64,000 bases of DNA from assembly GCA_035222895.1 (NCBI GenBank), contig JAVYIG010009937.1:1-64000 (forward strand), in the 5' to 3' direction. The stretch comes from Strongylocentrotus droebachiensis (taxonomy: Eukaryota; Echinodermata; Echinoidea; Camarodonta; Strongylocentrotidae). Both the position numbers and the translations under genes were made by a program. Under the pieces are notes generated by a model. The model saw nothing but the letters and a program-made list of their open reading frames with translations, was not told the origin of the DNA and searched no databases. Position 1 is the first letter of the stretch. Each line of letters begins with the position of its first letter. Shown piece by piece: positions 1-11,492 of the stretch.

Positions 1-1504
1 AAGCCTGGCAAAGACGCAGTCAGACCAAAGAGCTACAGGCCTATCTCCCTACTGTGCCATACATATAAGCTGTTCGAGCGGCTTATCCTCAACCGCATCA
101 CCCCATTCGTGGATGAACATTCTCATTTCGGAACAAGCAGGGTTTAGGCCAGGAAAATCATGCCACTGGCCAACTCGTAAACCTCACTCAGTTCATTGAT
201 GACGGGTATGAGAGTAAGCTAATCACCGGAGCTGCTTTCGTTGATCTCTCTGCTGCCTACGACACCGTGAACCACAGAATCCTTACCAGGAAGATCTGTG
301 AGCTGACAAAGGACGTGAGACTGACTGGGCTCATCCAGACGTTGCTGTCCAATCGGCGATATTTTGTGGTTCTCAATGGCAATCGCAGCAGATGGCGCAG
401 ACAGACAAATGGCTTTTTAGCGATCCACCCAAACACCAGGAGCTTCCTCTACGCCGATGATCTCTGCATCGCCACCCAGAACCAGTCTTTTGTGAAGTTG
501 GAGGAGTCCCTCAGTGATGCCCTGGCCGGGCTCATCCCATACTATGCGACCAACCACCTAAGAGTTAACCCTGATAAAACTCAGATAAGCGCATTCCACC
601 TCAAGAACAGGGATGCCAACCATCAACTAAGGATCAGCTGGTATGGGAAAAGGCTGAAGCACACTCCCAACCCAGTCTACCTATAGGCGTCACACTGGAT
701 CGCTCCCTTACCTACAAGAACCACATTGCCAACACAAAGGCAAAAGTTGGAGCCCGCAACAGCATCCTCAAGAAGCTAGCCAACACCAACTGGGGGACTG
801 ATGCCAGAACAATCCGGACGACAGCCCTTGCGCTTTGCTTCTCTGCTGCGGAGTATGCATCACCAGTATGGAGTAGGTCGGCCCATGCACCCAAGATCGA
901 CCCAGCTCTAAATTCATCTTGCAGAGCGATCACTGGCTGCCGTAGGCCAACTAAAGTAAAAGACATCTACCTGCTCTGCGGTATTGCCCCTCCACACGTC
1001 AGAAGATTGGTCTTGTCCCAGAAAGAAAAGGACAGACAAGAGAACAATCCACTCCACCCACTCTTCGAACAACAGCCATTGGGCAAGCGGCTCAAATCCA
1101 GACGCAGCTTTCTGCACACTGTAGAGCCCCTTAATACCAGCCCTCATAACCAAAGGATGACTTTGTGGTCTAACCACCTTCAAACCACTCCACATAAACT
1201 TTCCCTCAGCCCGAAGGAATCCCTCGCAACCGGCTCCAGTGAGACTCGGTCTACCTGGCTATTCCTCAACCGCCTAAGAACTGGCTACGGTCGATGCAGA
1301 GTCCTAATGCAGCGGTGGGGTCTAGGAGACGAACAAACAGCATGTGAATGCGGCCAGGAACAGACTATGGAACACCTGCTAGTCTGCCCACTCCTGCCAG
1401 AGCCGTGCACCCAAGATGACCTGGAAGCCGTGAATTGCCGTACCAAAGCCTGCGTGGACCACTGGACGGGACTTGTGTAGTGACTCGATAAGAAGAAGAA
1501 GAAG
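1..1504 (+). pseudogene. Jockey-like LINE reverse transcriptase fragment, frameshifted
   Basis: Remnant of a non-LTR retrotransposon ORF2, cut at its 5' end by the window edge. Conceptual translation in shifting frames gives reverse-transcriptase landmarks in order: SYRPISLL near base 30, EQAGFRPGKS near 130, VDLSAAYDTVNH near 240 (catalytic motif A) and FLYADD near 450 (catalytic motif C). The C-terminal part ends with a CxC..H..C cluster (CECG...HLLVC, about 1350-1390) of the kind found at the end of Jockey/I-group ORF2 proteins. Frame changes are needed near 122, 165 and 680. The expected PQG-containing motif B between motifs A and C is missing, because NG is followed almost directly by the sequence that should lie 20 or so codons downstream. 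The stop is near 1480, followed by an AAG microsatellite tail to 1504. It is a dead copy; the clade assignment is by motif recognition only. Confidence 0.85.
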
Positions 1505-3262
1505 ATCTACTGTACATTGTACCTTCTTTTCAATACTTAGGCATAACAATTAGCTCAGACTTGTCTTGGAACTCGCATATTGATTATATTGTTTCTATGG
1601 CCAACCGTCTACTTGGTTTTATCCGAGTTACTGTAGCTGCACGTGGTGCTTCTACTAGCGCCATATTCTCATTGTATACAGCTCTCATCTTGCCAATCCT
1701 TGAATATGGTATTCCGGCCTGGCACCCGATGACCCGAACCCAAATTAAACAAATCGAGAAAATTCAGCGGACGGCGACTCGCTTAATTAGCGCTGAAACA
1801 GAGGCGTGGTGAGATGCCGTACGATTAACGACTTCTGGCACTTAACTAGTCTTCACTCTCTTTTCGTAGGGACTACTTGTTATGTTCATTTGCTTATAAG
1901 TGCCTTTCAGGCTTATGTGACTGTGAATCCCTTCAAGAGAACATACTAATTAATCCACGTCGCCTGGAGGTTCTTTCTTTTCGACATCTTTCTTCTAGAA
2001 CCCAAGCCCTTTATTTTTCCCCCTCCAGAAGACTACCTCGACTATGGGACACATTGTCCAGAGACATCAAAGACATCGCAGTTCTTTCTCCTTCTACCTT
2101 CCTATAAGGTCCCTGAAGAGTGCAATCTTGTTTCCTGATTAGGTTCGTTTGTTTTCTCTTCTCTGCTTTACCTCATTAACTTAATTTCACTATATGATTC
2201 TACTCTCTAGGTCATGTTACAAGAATGATGTCTAAGCAGCGCCTTCCCTCTTTACCCATTTCCTCTGTTCTCTAGAGCTCTCTTCACTCTTTCTTCCTTC
2301 CCACTCCTTCTGTTCTTTCACTTTGCTCCTTATCTTATAACTCTCCTGAATGCCATTGCCTGTCAGGCGTATATCATAACATACATGTTGAGTACATTTA
2401 TGTGGCTTCTAAACTATGTCCTGTTTGTAACTTTTTATCTTGTAATATATCATTATTTATCCAGTATATCCATGTAGTGTCGATTCTTTTTACAATAGGT
2501 TATATTAAGATGAACCCCCATTTTAGTTCCAGTCTTTCCAGATTCATTTTCAATTATAATATAATTATACACATTTTTGTTGATGTTGCAATATCATCTA
2601 TACCATTTCTGTTCATAATGTTTATTTTGGAAGCCTACCAGTACTTTGCTTATTAAAATTCATACTGTATTATTATATATTTTTCTCAAATACTTTGCAT
2701 GCCTGCTCTTTTGAATCTTGATCAGGATGATGCCTACATGTACATTTCCGGTTACACTCAAATATCATTGAATAATATTATTATATTTATATTCTTGAAT
2801 GGCTATGTTCATATCATGCAACTTATGTAATAATGGTGATAGGATTATATTTGTGCTGAATGTTCAGAGTTGAGGAGATATAAATTGCAAATTGTAGCTT
2901 CTTTTTTTTCTTCTTTTTTTTAAATCATTTTTGTTATTAACTTTTTTATATTCAATTTTTATTCCATCTTATTTTTGTTATCTTTCCCCTTTTATCATGT
3001 TCAATATTCTATGTATAGAATTTTTAATTATGTACTGGGAGTGGCATGTGTGGGGGCATATGCCTCCGGGCAACAGTAATGAACTTCACTTTTGTGCATC
3101 CTGACCCACTTGCTGCTCCCTTATCTCTTTGCATGTGTTTGTTAATTCTTATTATGTACTTGTCTCTTGCCATGCTGTATTGTATTTGTGCTTTTTATAT
3201 GAATGGTCGAATAAATAATAATAATAATAATAATAATAAAACCGAAATCGAATTGAATTGAA
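1505..3262 (+). mobile_element. 5'-truncated CR1/L2-like LINE with (AAT)n tail
   Basis: A second LINE abuts the AAG tail of the first. It begins inside the region after the RT core: FQYLGITISSDLSWNSHIDY is followed by LYTALILPILEYGIPAWHP and then QKIQRTATRLIS-type residues, the usual CR1/L2 C-terminal extension. Coding similarity runs to a stop at 2107 with a frameshift between 1812 and 1877. A long AT-rich 3' untranslated part follows. The element ends in an AAT microsatellite at about 3210-3240 and a short GAATT repeat, typical of a target-primed 3' end. It cannot code for an active protein. Confidence 0.75.
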
Positions 3263-3424
3263 TTTGATATATGTTAAACTTGTCTAGTCACTATTTTATA
3301 TGATAATTGAGCAGAAGACAAAGTTGTATTATCTAAATACCTCATGCCATCAGCTTCTTTTACTCTCCCATTCATATTTAGTGATTGTAAACATACCAAG
3401 TATTTCTTCCTTTACTTTGTGTCT

Positions 3425-3528
3425 TTCTCTCTCTCTCTCTCTCTCTTTCCTTCACAACATTTACCTTTGTTTAGCCCGAACGTTTTTGCGTCTCACTCAG
3501 TCTGAGACATTTTTTTCTTGCCCAGCTT

Positions 3529-3571
<43 letters not shown>

Positions 3572-3590
3572 TTTTCTCTTTATGTGTGTG
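3425..3590 (+). repeat. (CT)n/(TC)n microsatellite pair
   Basis: Two runs of CT dinucleotides (about 3425-3447 and 3534-3570) separated by unique sequence. The same arrangement recurs at 55330-55490, so it predates the duplication. The apparent Leu/Ser-rich reading frames here are products of the repeat. Confidence 0.9.
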
Positions 3591-3599
3591 TACGCATAA

Positions 3600-6500
3600 G
3601 CAATAAATATTTATCCTTCAGTGTGAATAGAAATATATTTTATTAGAAAGCGAGACGAATCCCTATTATATCCTGCATCAAAAATGTATTGGTTTTTTAT
3701 TGTTTGAAAGCTCTTCACGTGATCGAAAATAAATACAATATTTTTCAAAAAGTACTATTACGGCTCCCAAGCCGTAAGTAGTACCTCAACTAAAAGTACT
3801 ATTTATGGCAAACAATTTTTTTAAATTAAAACTGCAAAATGTTAAATTGTTAGTTTGTTCATAATCAATTATAACATACATCTAAAAAGAAATTTGAAAC
3901 AGAAATTGTTGATGCAGGATTTAAAAAACAATTATATCCTGTCTTCTTGTCGAGGTACTGGTTAAAACTATATAGCCTTGGTGACTCCAATAGTACCATT
4001 TGCGCCGCTCAGCAAATAGTACTATTGTAGTCACTTTTTGCCCATAGTTTCAACCAGAACCTCTCAAGACAGTGTATTGTTTACTGTATATGAATGTAGG
4101 TGCAGGTTGAATGAGCACAGGTGTAATACATCAAGGAAAACTGAAGGAGTATATTGTCAATGACCAAGTTCGAGTATTTAAAGGCTGATTGAATTTTAAA
4201 CCGGCCGATGTAGAGATGTACATATACAAGACTACATTAAAAAGATATGAATAGCAGCTCATAGAGATTAAAGAAAAACAAATGTCACAATTGTTGAGTT
4301 TTAAGCGGGTTATTTTTTAATCTTTTCTTCAAACAGCAAACACAGCAAAACTACAAGAAATAATGATCCTTCGTACAAAAAGATTTTTTTAAATATTTTT
4401 CAAAATTTGACTTTGAACTTGCTATGCGTCAAAATATACGTAATAAAGCATCCCGTCCCCATAAAATGCGCCAAGACGAAAAGGAAAGAGGACCCAAATA
4501 ATCATATATATCAATCATATTCCAGGTACTTTCGAAATAAATTGCCTCACTTTGATATTAATAAGCTCAAAGGAAAAATACATTTTTGCTTTAATTTTTT
4601 GTTATTAATTTATTTATCTATATCTTTTTTTTATATAATCTTTTGGGGGCATGCTAATTTCAGCAGATTTTTTCTTCTTTACAACAATTGTCATGCTTTT
4701 CATATTTTGATTGAGTTCTCTGGTTGATAAATGAAAGTGTCATTCATGCTTCCAAAGGAAGAATTAATATCCCCAATATTGTCATATCACTTAACTGGCA
4801 ATATTTTCATTAAATTGGATATAAGCCCCTTGCCTAGCTTAAATTATTTTTTCCTCGAAGCCCAATTAATCATAAGCTTAATCACATTCACACTAGACGA
4901 AAGTGGTGAAAGCAAGGCTGTACGCAGTTATGACAACTGAGAAATATCAATCCTTTATCTAAACAATTCGTTCCATTACGGCAATAAATCACATTTGTAT
5001 GATTGCGATGAAATGATACGAAAATCAAAATTACAATACCAGTCAGAGAAGGAATATGTATGGAGTTTTAAACTCGTTAATCTCGCACAGAAATAAAACA
5101 AAATCTGATGAAATGTTTTTTTTTTTTTTAACTTAATATTGAAGTATCTATTTTGTGTAGACCCTATTTTTCCTACGCAATTTTCAAACAATTAAACGTG
5201 TCTATTCGTAAAAGTATGCGTCATTTCAGTCACAGTTCCCAAGAAATGTAAGTAAGAAAGAAAAAAATCCAGCTACTTCTTACCAGATGAATGATTACAC
5301 AATATTTATGGTTGTTTTACTAGTGGCCCGATGATATGTACGAATGCATTCAGATGAGGCAGACCACCATCTTAACAAGTGAGTAGGTCTAAGTCCCATA
5401 AAGTTTTAAGAATTAAAAGCATTGTTTAACAATGTTTCAAGTTTTACAAATCTGAGATGCATGGCCCTACGTGTAGATACGGTTTAATATTGAAGCCCTT
5501 AAAAAAAATGAGCTTCAAAATGATCATGAAGTGCTTCAAAAAAGTAAACATCTTTGAGTGACCGGTTTTACCATACTCATTTTTCCCCAACAGACTGTAG
5601 TGTTATAAAAAGCTTGCAAAAGTCAAGAGATTCATTTCAGACCTAAAGGTGTATAATTATGATTGCAGCATGCACTTAATCCAGGAATTTGTTTACAATC
5701 AGAGGCAAAGTTACCTAATACCTTTAATAAGTACGTGATTGATGGATTACAAATAGTGTGACGTCTTGATTATAACATTTGAACTCATGTACATGAAATT
5801 GATGATTTTAAGTAATGATTAATACAATCACAAAGACTTTCAACAAAATCATCCGAATGCCTCACCTATTACAACGTGTGAAAATACAAAGACGTACATA
5901 TTACATAATCTAAACATTATTATATAGGCAATACCACAGGGTATTTAAATATCCCTTGAGTTGATTCTTTGAAAGTCTATGCGAGCGCGATTTTAAAATG
6001 ATCAATAATAGAAATGCTTAATAGTCATCGATCGATGTGTATGTGTTTATATATATATACAGATCGACAACAGAAGGTAAAAGATTCACGTTATATTCCC
6101 ACCCCCCAATTTTATCTTCTATATGATTTTTTTAAAAGACAAATTGTAATGACCGAATTGCATCGAAATGTTACAAACCGGTAGAAACCAACGGTGGATA
6201 TTATCACAATATGGTTTCTGAATTTGTTGGGTTCTCTTCACTCGCTCGCAAATTTAAAAGGCATTGAGGTTGACATTTAACATTGGCCTCCTGGCAAACT
6301 TGTGCCCAGGCTCCTTTAAACAGGTCTGCAACAAGTGTCAATGCTCCGTCGGCATAAAAGAAAATAATTTATTCAAAATACGTTCGTTGGAGTTAACAAA
6401 CCTAAGACTAGTTCATGTGGAATATATTTCACTATAATCAATTACAAATGAAAGTGAATTTTATTGAATTGTTGATAATTACGCACTTTTTAGATAAATG

Positions 6501-6983
6501 TATGTACATTTTAGTAACTAAATATTTTTTTGAATAACTGCAAACCTTACAATATATCTTTTTCATCCGAACTGAGAAAAGGTCAGTGAAAATAGAGCGT
6601 GAATTGACAATTTAAATAACATTTAGAATCAACAACTAGTTATGTTACTTTTTCAAAATATCTTAAATTGTAGCGTTAAACTATGACTTAAGGAAAAAAA
6701 AAAAATTTATCATTACCTATGATGGTAGTATAATTATATGCTCATCTGCTCATCTTTCACGTTTCTCTTCGTTGATATATTACGTTCATAAATTAAACCA
6801 CATTACAGGTATTTATATACCGCATCCTGGCAAACTATAACAATAAAACCTTTGCCTTTCCTTTTCATATAAGATTCAATGAATTAAAATATTGATAAAG
6901 ATATTATTCAAAGAGAAAATCGAGGATTTGATTTCGATTATTAATTTCCTTTATGGTATTTTCAGTTTGAATTTGCCTCAATT
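3600..6983. other. Non-coding 3' flank of lectin copy 1
   Basis: No supportable coding region. The sequence is AT-rich and matches 55500-58596 throughout, so it is the conserved downstream flank of the minus-strand lectin gene. The part around 4690-4960 is also similar to 26470-26715. A stretch around 5480-5620 recurs inverted at about 18940-19070, which suggests a dispersed repeat. A short inverted pair around GGCTCCCAAGCC occurs near 3762. Confidence 0.6.
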
Positions 6984-7297
6984 TCAGAGAGGCTCGTAAT
7001 ATAAGCATCCATCACGCTGGGAGAATGAGCTAGAACTAGCTCCATCTTTTGTTTCAGCGTTCAGCTCACATTTACCATCTCTGTAATTGAATGACATGCA
7101 TCCGGGTTCCTTTTCGCATTCCGCGGCGCAATGCAGTCTATCCTTCATATATATTGTCTTCATCACGTGATCTGAAAGACAGTAGTCAATCATAGGGCTT
7201 CCATTGTTGTCTTTTGCCATTGAGTAGAATCCTGATCTGTTTCGATCTTTGGCTTGTTGTGGGGGCGGAGAAGGTGTTGTATCTGGTAACGGGTCAA
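6984..7297 (-). CDS. Lectin copy 1, last exon: Pro-rich linker and PAN/apple domain
   Basis: Terminal coding exon of the minus-strand lectin-like gene, 314 nt entered in phase 1 and ending in TGA (6984-6986). It encodes a linker rich in Pro and Thr (DPLPDTTPSPPP) followed by a PAN/apple-type module with Cys residues spaced as in DYC, HCAAEC, GCMSFNY, KCEL and DGCLYY. PAN modules mediate protein or carbohydrate contacts in secreted proteins. It is nearly identical to the copy 2 exon (58597-58910), so coding capacity has been kept. The acceptor is weaker here (GTAAAAG) than in copy 2 (CTATACAG). The upstream exon ends in the same phase, which supports the join. Whether copy 1 is expressed is doubtful because its first CTLD exon is broken. 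Confidence 0.8.
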
Positions 7298-7546
7298 CTT
7301 TTACAGTACCAAAAAGGAACGAGTAAAAACAAATGCCTCATAAATTCCAGGTTTTGTAATATATCTTTAAGAGTATATCCATTACTAAATACTTCTTGTT
7401 AGTAGCAAATGAAATGATATCGTTCATGTTAACACAAAAACATATCAAGGGCGATTATCAAAGGTATAAATGTATATGATATCATACTCATAAAGGCCAA
7501 AACATTTGATCAAAGACCCAACTTTACAGAATAGTAAATTAATATT

Positions 7547-8109
7547 CACTTTCGGTCATATAGTTGGAATATTTTTGTTTTACCCTAATTTATGGAATTA
7601 TTTTAAAAATAATTTAAAAACAATAGATCTAGATAATAGTATACATTCTCAAATTTTATTGAATAATAATTGGACAATGTGTGTTTTGCGTGACTGCTAA
7701 AGCATGTGTAGGATACTATGCTTATCAACTAGGGGACCTACGCCCTTAAGTCATAAATGACAGTAATGAGGATTAATGCCCCGCAAAAGGGCACTTATAT
7801 AGCACATCGACACGGTTTTGATCCTGGGGCCTCACAGATGTCGATGTTCTATATTAGTGCCCCTTTTGTGGGGCATTTATCCTCATTACTGTCATTTATG
7901 ACTTAAGGGCGTAGGTCTCCTAGTTGATAAGCATAGTAGCATACACATGCTTTAGCAGTCACGCAAAACACACATTGTCCAATTATTATTCAATAAAATC
8001 TGAGAATGTATACTATATATTATCTAGATCTATTATTTTTAAATTATTTTTAAAATAATTCCATAAATTTGGGTTAAACAAAAATATTCCAACTTTATGA
8101 GCGACAGTG
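7547..8109. mobile_element. Palindromic foldback insertion absent from copy 2
   Basis: Two arms of about 270 bp are inverted copies of each other. The left arm begins CACTTTCGGTCATATAG and the right arm ends CTTTATGAGCGACAGTG. Between them is a short centre containing GGTTTTGATCCTGGGGCC, which resembles a tRNA B box. The arms contain the repeat body found at 17466-17742 and 43590-43862. The equivalent site in copy 2 (near 59150) has no such insertion. No coding capacity is visible, and the exact ends and target duplication are uncertain. Confidence 0.75.
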
Positions 8110-8289
8110 TAATAACGACATAACTGTGAATAAGTTGATATCTAATTTCGAAAAATAAAAGTCGCATTTCGTGATGATGAATTATGTAATCATATCAAGT
8201 TTTAATTCAAGACAATACAATATGACTTTTACAATCTGTAATGGATGAGCCATAACCAACATTGAACCTGTATAATGCTTTGAATTTGG

Positions 8290-8470
8290 TACTTCTTAAT
8301 TGTTGATCAAACATTGCAGTCTCACTGCCTAGTGAATACGTCACAATGAAGGACACAGTACGGGGTTCGGATCCCTGCCCAGGCATAAATGTCCTTGGGC
8401 ATATTAAGTTACATTTGCCACTCTTCACCCACGTGTGATAAATAGTGCCACATAATTGTTATCACTAATA
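8290..8470 (+). mobile_element. Degraded tRNA-derived SINE
   Basis: Contains CGGGGTTCGGATCCCTGCCC, which resembles a tRNA T arm with B box, followed by ATGTCCTTGGGC, a common SINE sequence just 3' of the tRNA head. The same element is at 59410-59570 with the B box as GGTTCGAATCC, so it was inserted before the segmental duplication. The A box is poorly preserved. Confidence 0.55.
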
Positions 8471-8938
8471 CTATTACTTATTATATTAGAAGTAGTAGAT
8501 ATGAGTTTGTGTAAATAATTAATGGGTTTAAGTCTGTATTTGTCCCATAAACATCTATGTGAAGAGTTTGGCCAATGCGGTTCTCATTGGACATAATATA
8601 ACGAGATGTATATTGAAAATCTAAGTAAAAGTGGTCGACATTTAACATATCATTACATAACAAAATTTGGACACTTTTTTTTAATAAAATGACAATTGAG
8701 CGAATTTGGGCAACGAGGTGAAATGTATGGGGTCATTTGACGTCCTATACATTACCTATTATAGAATATAGAACATAATTTAAATAAAAACAACATTATT
8801 CTTGAAACTTTATCTGATCTAGGCTTTGGAAGAATTATATTATATGCTTAATACGATCATCAGGTTTACTGCAATCGTTGATTCAGTATGTAGTGTATGG
8901 GACAAAATCCCTTTCACTTGCCCATTTAAAGTAGTTAC

Positions 8939-9064
8939 CTTCGCACAGAGCAATGATTGGCCAATCGGTGCCACAAGTGTAAACTGACAAGCCATTGTAA
9001 TCTGGTCTATAGTAAAGACAGTCTTCGCCACTCGAGGTGCTTGGTTCTCCACTTCTCCACGAAG
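8939..9064 (-). CDS. Lectin copy 1, exon 3: C-terminal half of the C-type lectin domain
   Basis: 126-nt internal exon, phase 1 to phase 1, bounded by TTTCAG and GGTAACT. It encodes 42 residues forming the second half of a CTLD: SWRSGEPSTSSGEDC, then YNGLSVYTC, ending ALCE. In the family this segment carries the Ca2+/sugar motif (EPN or QPD) and the WND motif. Here these positions read EPS and YNG, so classical Ca2+-dependent sugar binding is uncertain. The last three conserved cysteines of the fold are present. The paralogous exon at 60045-60167 has QPS instead. Confidence 0.85.
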
Positions 9065-9551
9065 CTGAAACGATGAATGATATAAATACATTAGATTGAA
9101 TTGAATTTAATTTCGGTTGGTCTTTGCATTGTAAAAATATAACATCCAGGGTCGATTGTATATATTATTTTAATGCAAACAATAATGTGGTATACTTATA
9201 GTTATCAACCGACCCCTTCATCCTGGGTCTCTGGTCAGTTGTTATACTCCAATATAATAAAAAGATAAAGAAGAACACAACAAACACAAAACCAGCTGAC
9301 AGTAAAACATATTGGGTAACTAAGATACCCAACATGACAATAATAATGTGTCCGACCAACTTTGACCAAAAATTTGCTGAACTTGGGTACAAAATTATCA
9401 GATCAAGATCATCTTTGATTACAAATTGAGCAAAGAAAATCACACGAGTGGAGCATAGAGTTGCCCCAAAGTTGGTTATACACATAATTGCCCTCATGTT
9501 AGGCGATTTTAAACCTAATACTTTTTCACAATGCCTAATCTACATAGGCCT

Positions 9552-10195
9552 GCGGGGTCAATGACACTATTCATAAGGACCATTATTCATAAGGACAGAT
9601 ATTCATAAGGACCGCTATTCATAAGGACCGCTTTTCATGATTTGAGAAAAGGGTCATTATTCATAAGGAATCCTCTTCATAATCAAAAGAGAGGGTCACT
9701 ATTCATAATAGAAGAAGAGAGTCGCTATTTATAATACGAAGTTAGGGTCGCTATTTATAATAAAACAAGACGGTCGCAATTCATAATACGAAATGATGGT
9801 CGCTTTTCATAATGCGCAATGAGGGTCGCTATTCTTAAGGGTCATTATTCATAATAGGAAATGAGGGTCGCTATTCATAATACAAAATGAGGGTCGCTAT
9901 TCATGATAGGAGAAGAGGGTCGCTAATCATAATATGAAATGAGGGTCGCTATTCATAACACAACAAGCGGGTCGCTATTCATAAACGAAAGGAGGGTCGC
10001 TTTTCATAAAACAACGAGAGGGTCGCTATTCATAATACGAAATGGGTGGTCTCTATTCAAAATGCGGAAAGAGGGTCGCTATTCATAAGGGTCATTATTG
10101 ATAATACGAGAGGAGGGTCGCTATTCATATGACGAGGAGAGGGTCGCCCTTCATTATACGAAATGAGGGTCGCTATTCAGTCCGACCATTCGGCC
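9552..10195 (+). repeat. Degenerate ~26-bp tandem array, left arm of a large foldback
   Basis: Roughly 20 or more imperfect units of the type AGGGTCGCTATTCATAAT plus 7-9 variable bases. The reverse-complement array lies at 14205-14415 and 15378-15575, so the two arrays are long inverted arms. The left edge coincides with the loss of similarity to copy 2. Confidence 0.85.
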
Positions 10196-10700
10196 TACCC
10201 TCCCCGCAGTATCCCCTTGGTACAAGTTCATTTAACCCCCCCCCCCCCCCCCTCCTCACCCCTCTCCGGGCAGTAACTCACTGTCCGGTCCTACCCCGCT
10301 ATATAATTTGTAGGTTCATAAGTCCTACTAAAAGCTACTTTCTACAAAAAAATATTGTCGTATAAACAATTACTATTTTCTGAAATAGCAAACTCAGTCT
10401 TTGAACAACTATAATAGTGGGCGTGCTTGGTCTACTTAATGTTTCAGTGGCGTAGCCTGGATAAGATCAGTCTGGGGCTGGGTGGTGGGGCAAGATTTTC
10501 CACAAGGAGGACAGATGGGATTTTACGTGTTTATGTTCTATTTTTTTTCGACAACACAGGAGCGGGAAATGTCTTTATATAATTAGCGAAGATAAAAGGT
10601 AAAATATACCTCCATAAACAATATATATATATATATATTCAGGGCCATGTGTCGCCCCGCCCCACAGCTAGAGCATAGTCTTTGTCCTCCGTCCAATATT
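10196..10700. other. Non-coding interior of the foldback, with a possible hAT-like end
   Basis: No gene seen. It holds a poly-C run near 10236-10253, the motif CAGTGGCGTAGCCTGG at about 10446, which resembles a hAT terminal repeat, and a TA repeat at about 10620-10640. No matching second end was found, so the hAT reading is weak. Confidence 0.35.
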
Positions 10701-10843
10701 ACCCTTTGTTTTGAGATTATATCAGTGACAGCATTGAAAATATTTCTTTAAGATGTAATTATTCTACAGAACAACAGTTCTTTGAGTCAGTTAAAAATGC
10801 CACAGATAAAGAGCTTTCCCTTCTTCATTTTAATATCCGCAGC

Positions 10844-11491
10844 ATGAGTAGAAATTTTGAACATGTGACATCATTTGTGAACAAAATCAGCTCAGGCTTA
10901 ACTGCCATTGGTGTCACTGAAACTTGGTTCACCAATGAAAATGATGCAAATTTGTTTGTTATTCCAGGTTATAACTTGTTAAGCAATAGTAGAGTAGACA
11001 GACGTGGTGGTGGTGTTGCCCTTTATGTTCCGTCTGGGCTCGATTATCGAGTATGTCACGAGCTTAATGTTATGACTGAAAATCTAGAAGCTTTATTTGT
11101 TGAAGTCTTTATTTCTGGTAAAAATAATATCGTAATTGGAGTCGTGTACAGACCTCCCAATGGTATTTTGAACATTTTTTTGGACGAAATGCAGAGAGTT
11201 TTGGAAAGCCAGTCACTTAACGGTAAATCCTTATTTTTGGTTGGAGATTATAATATAAACCTTTTACAGCACAATGTTGATGCTCATGTTGATGATTTCC
11301 TGAATTTGATGTTGTCGTTTTCTTTGTTGCCCTTGATAACAAAACCAACAAGAGTAACTGAATCCTCTGCTACTCTAATTGACAATATTTTTAGTAACTT
11401 ACAACCTTTTCCCTTATCTACTATTGTTGTGTCGGACTTGTCTGACCATTTTCCTGTGTATACTGTAATTCCTTTGGGAAAAAACTTGTAG
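10844..11491 (+). CDS. LINE APE-type endonuclease domain
   Basis: Encodes the apurinic-like endonuclease that nicks target DNA for target-primed reverse transcription. Motifs in order: LLHFNIRSM (just upstream of the first Met and in the same frame), TETWF with the catalytic Glu, GGGVALYV, GVVYRPP, VGDYNINLL and SDHFPVY with the catalytic His. The frame is open upstream to about 10715 without an earlier clear start, so the listed start at 10844 may be internal. It ends at TAG 11489-11491 just after an A-rich run (11479-11485), and the RT continues in the -1 frame. Confidence 0.85.
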   Translation: MSRNFEHVTSFVNKISSGLTAIGVTETWFTNENDANLFVIPGYNLLSNSRVDRRGGGVALYVPSGLDYRVCHELNVMTENLEALFVEVFISGKNNIVIGVVYRPPNGILNIFLDEMQRVLESQSLNGKSLFLVGDYNINLLQHNVDAHVDDFLNLMLSFSLLPLITKPTRVTESSATLIDNIFSNLQPFPLSTIVVSDLSDHFPVYTVIPLGKNL

Positions 11492-11492
11492 T

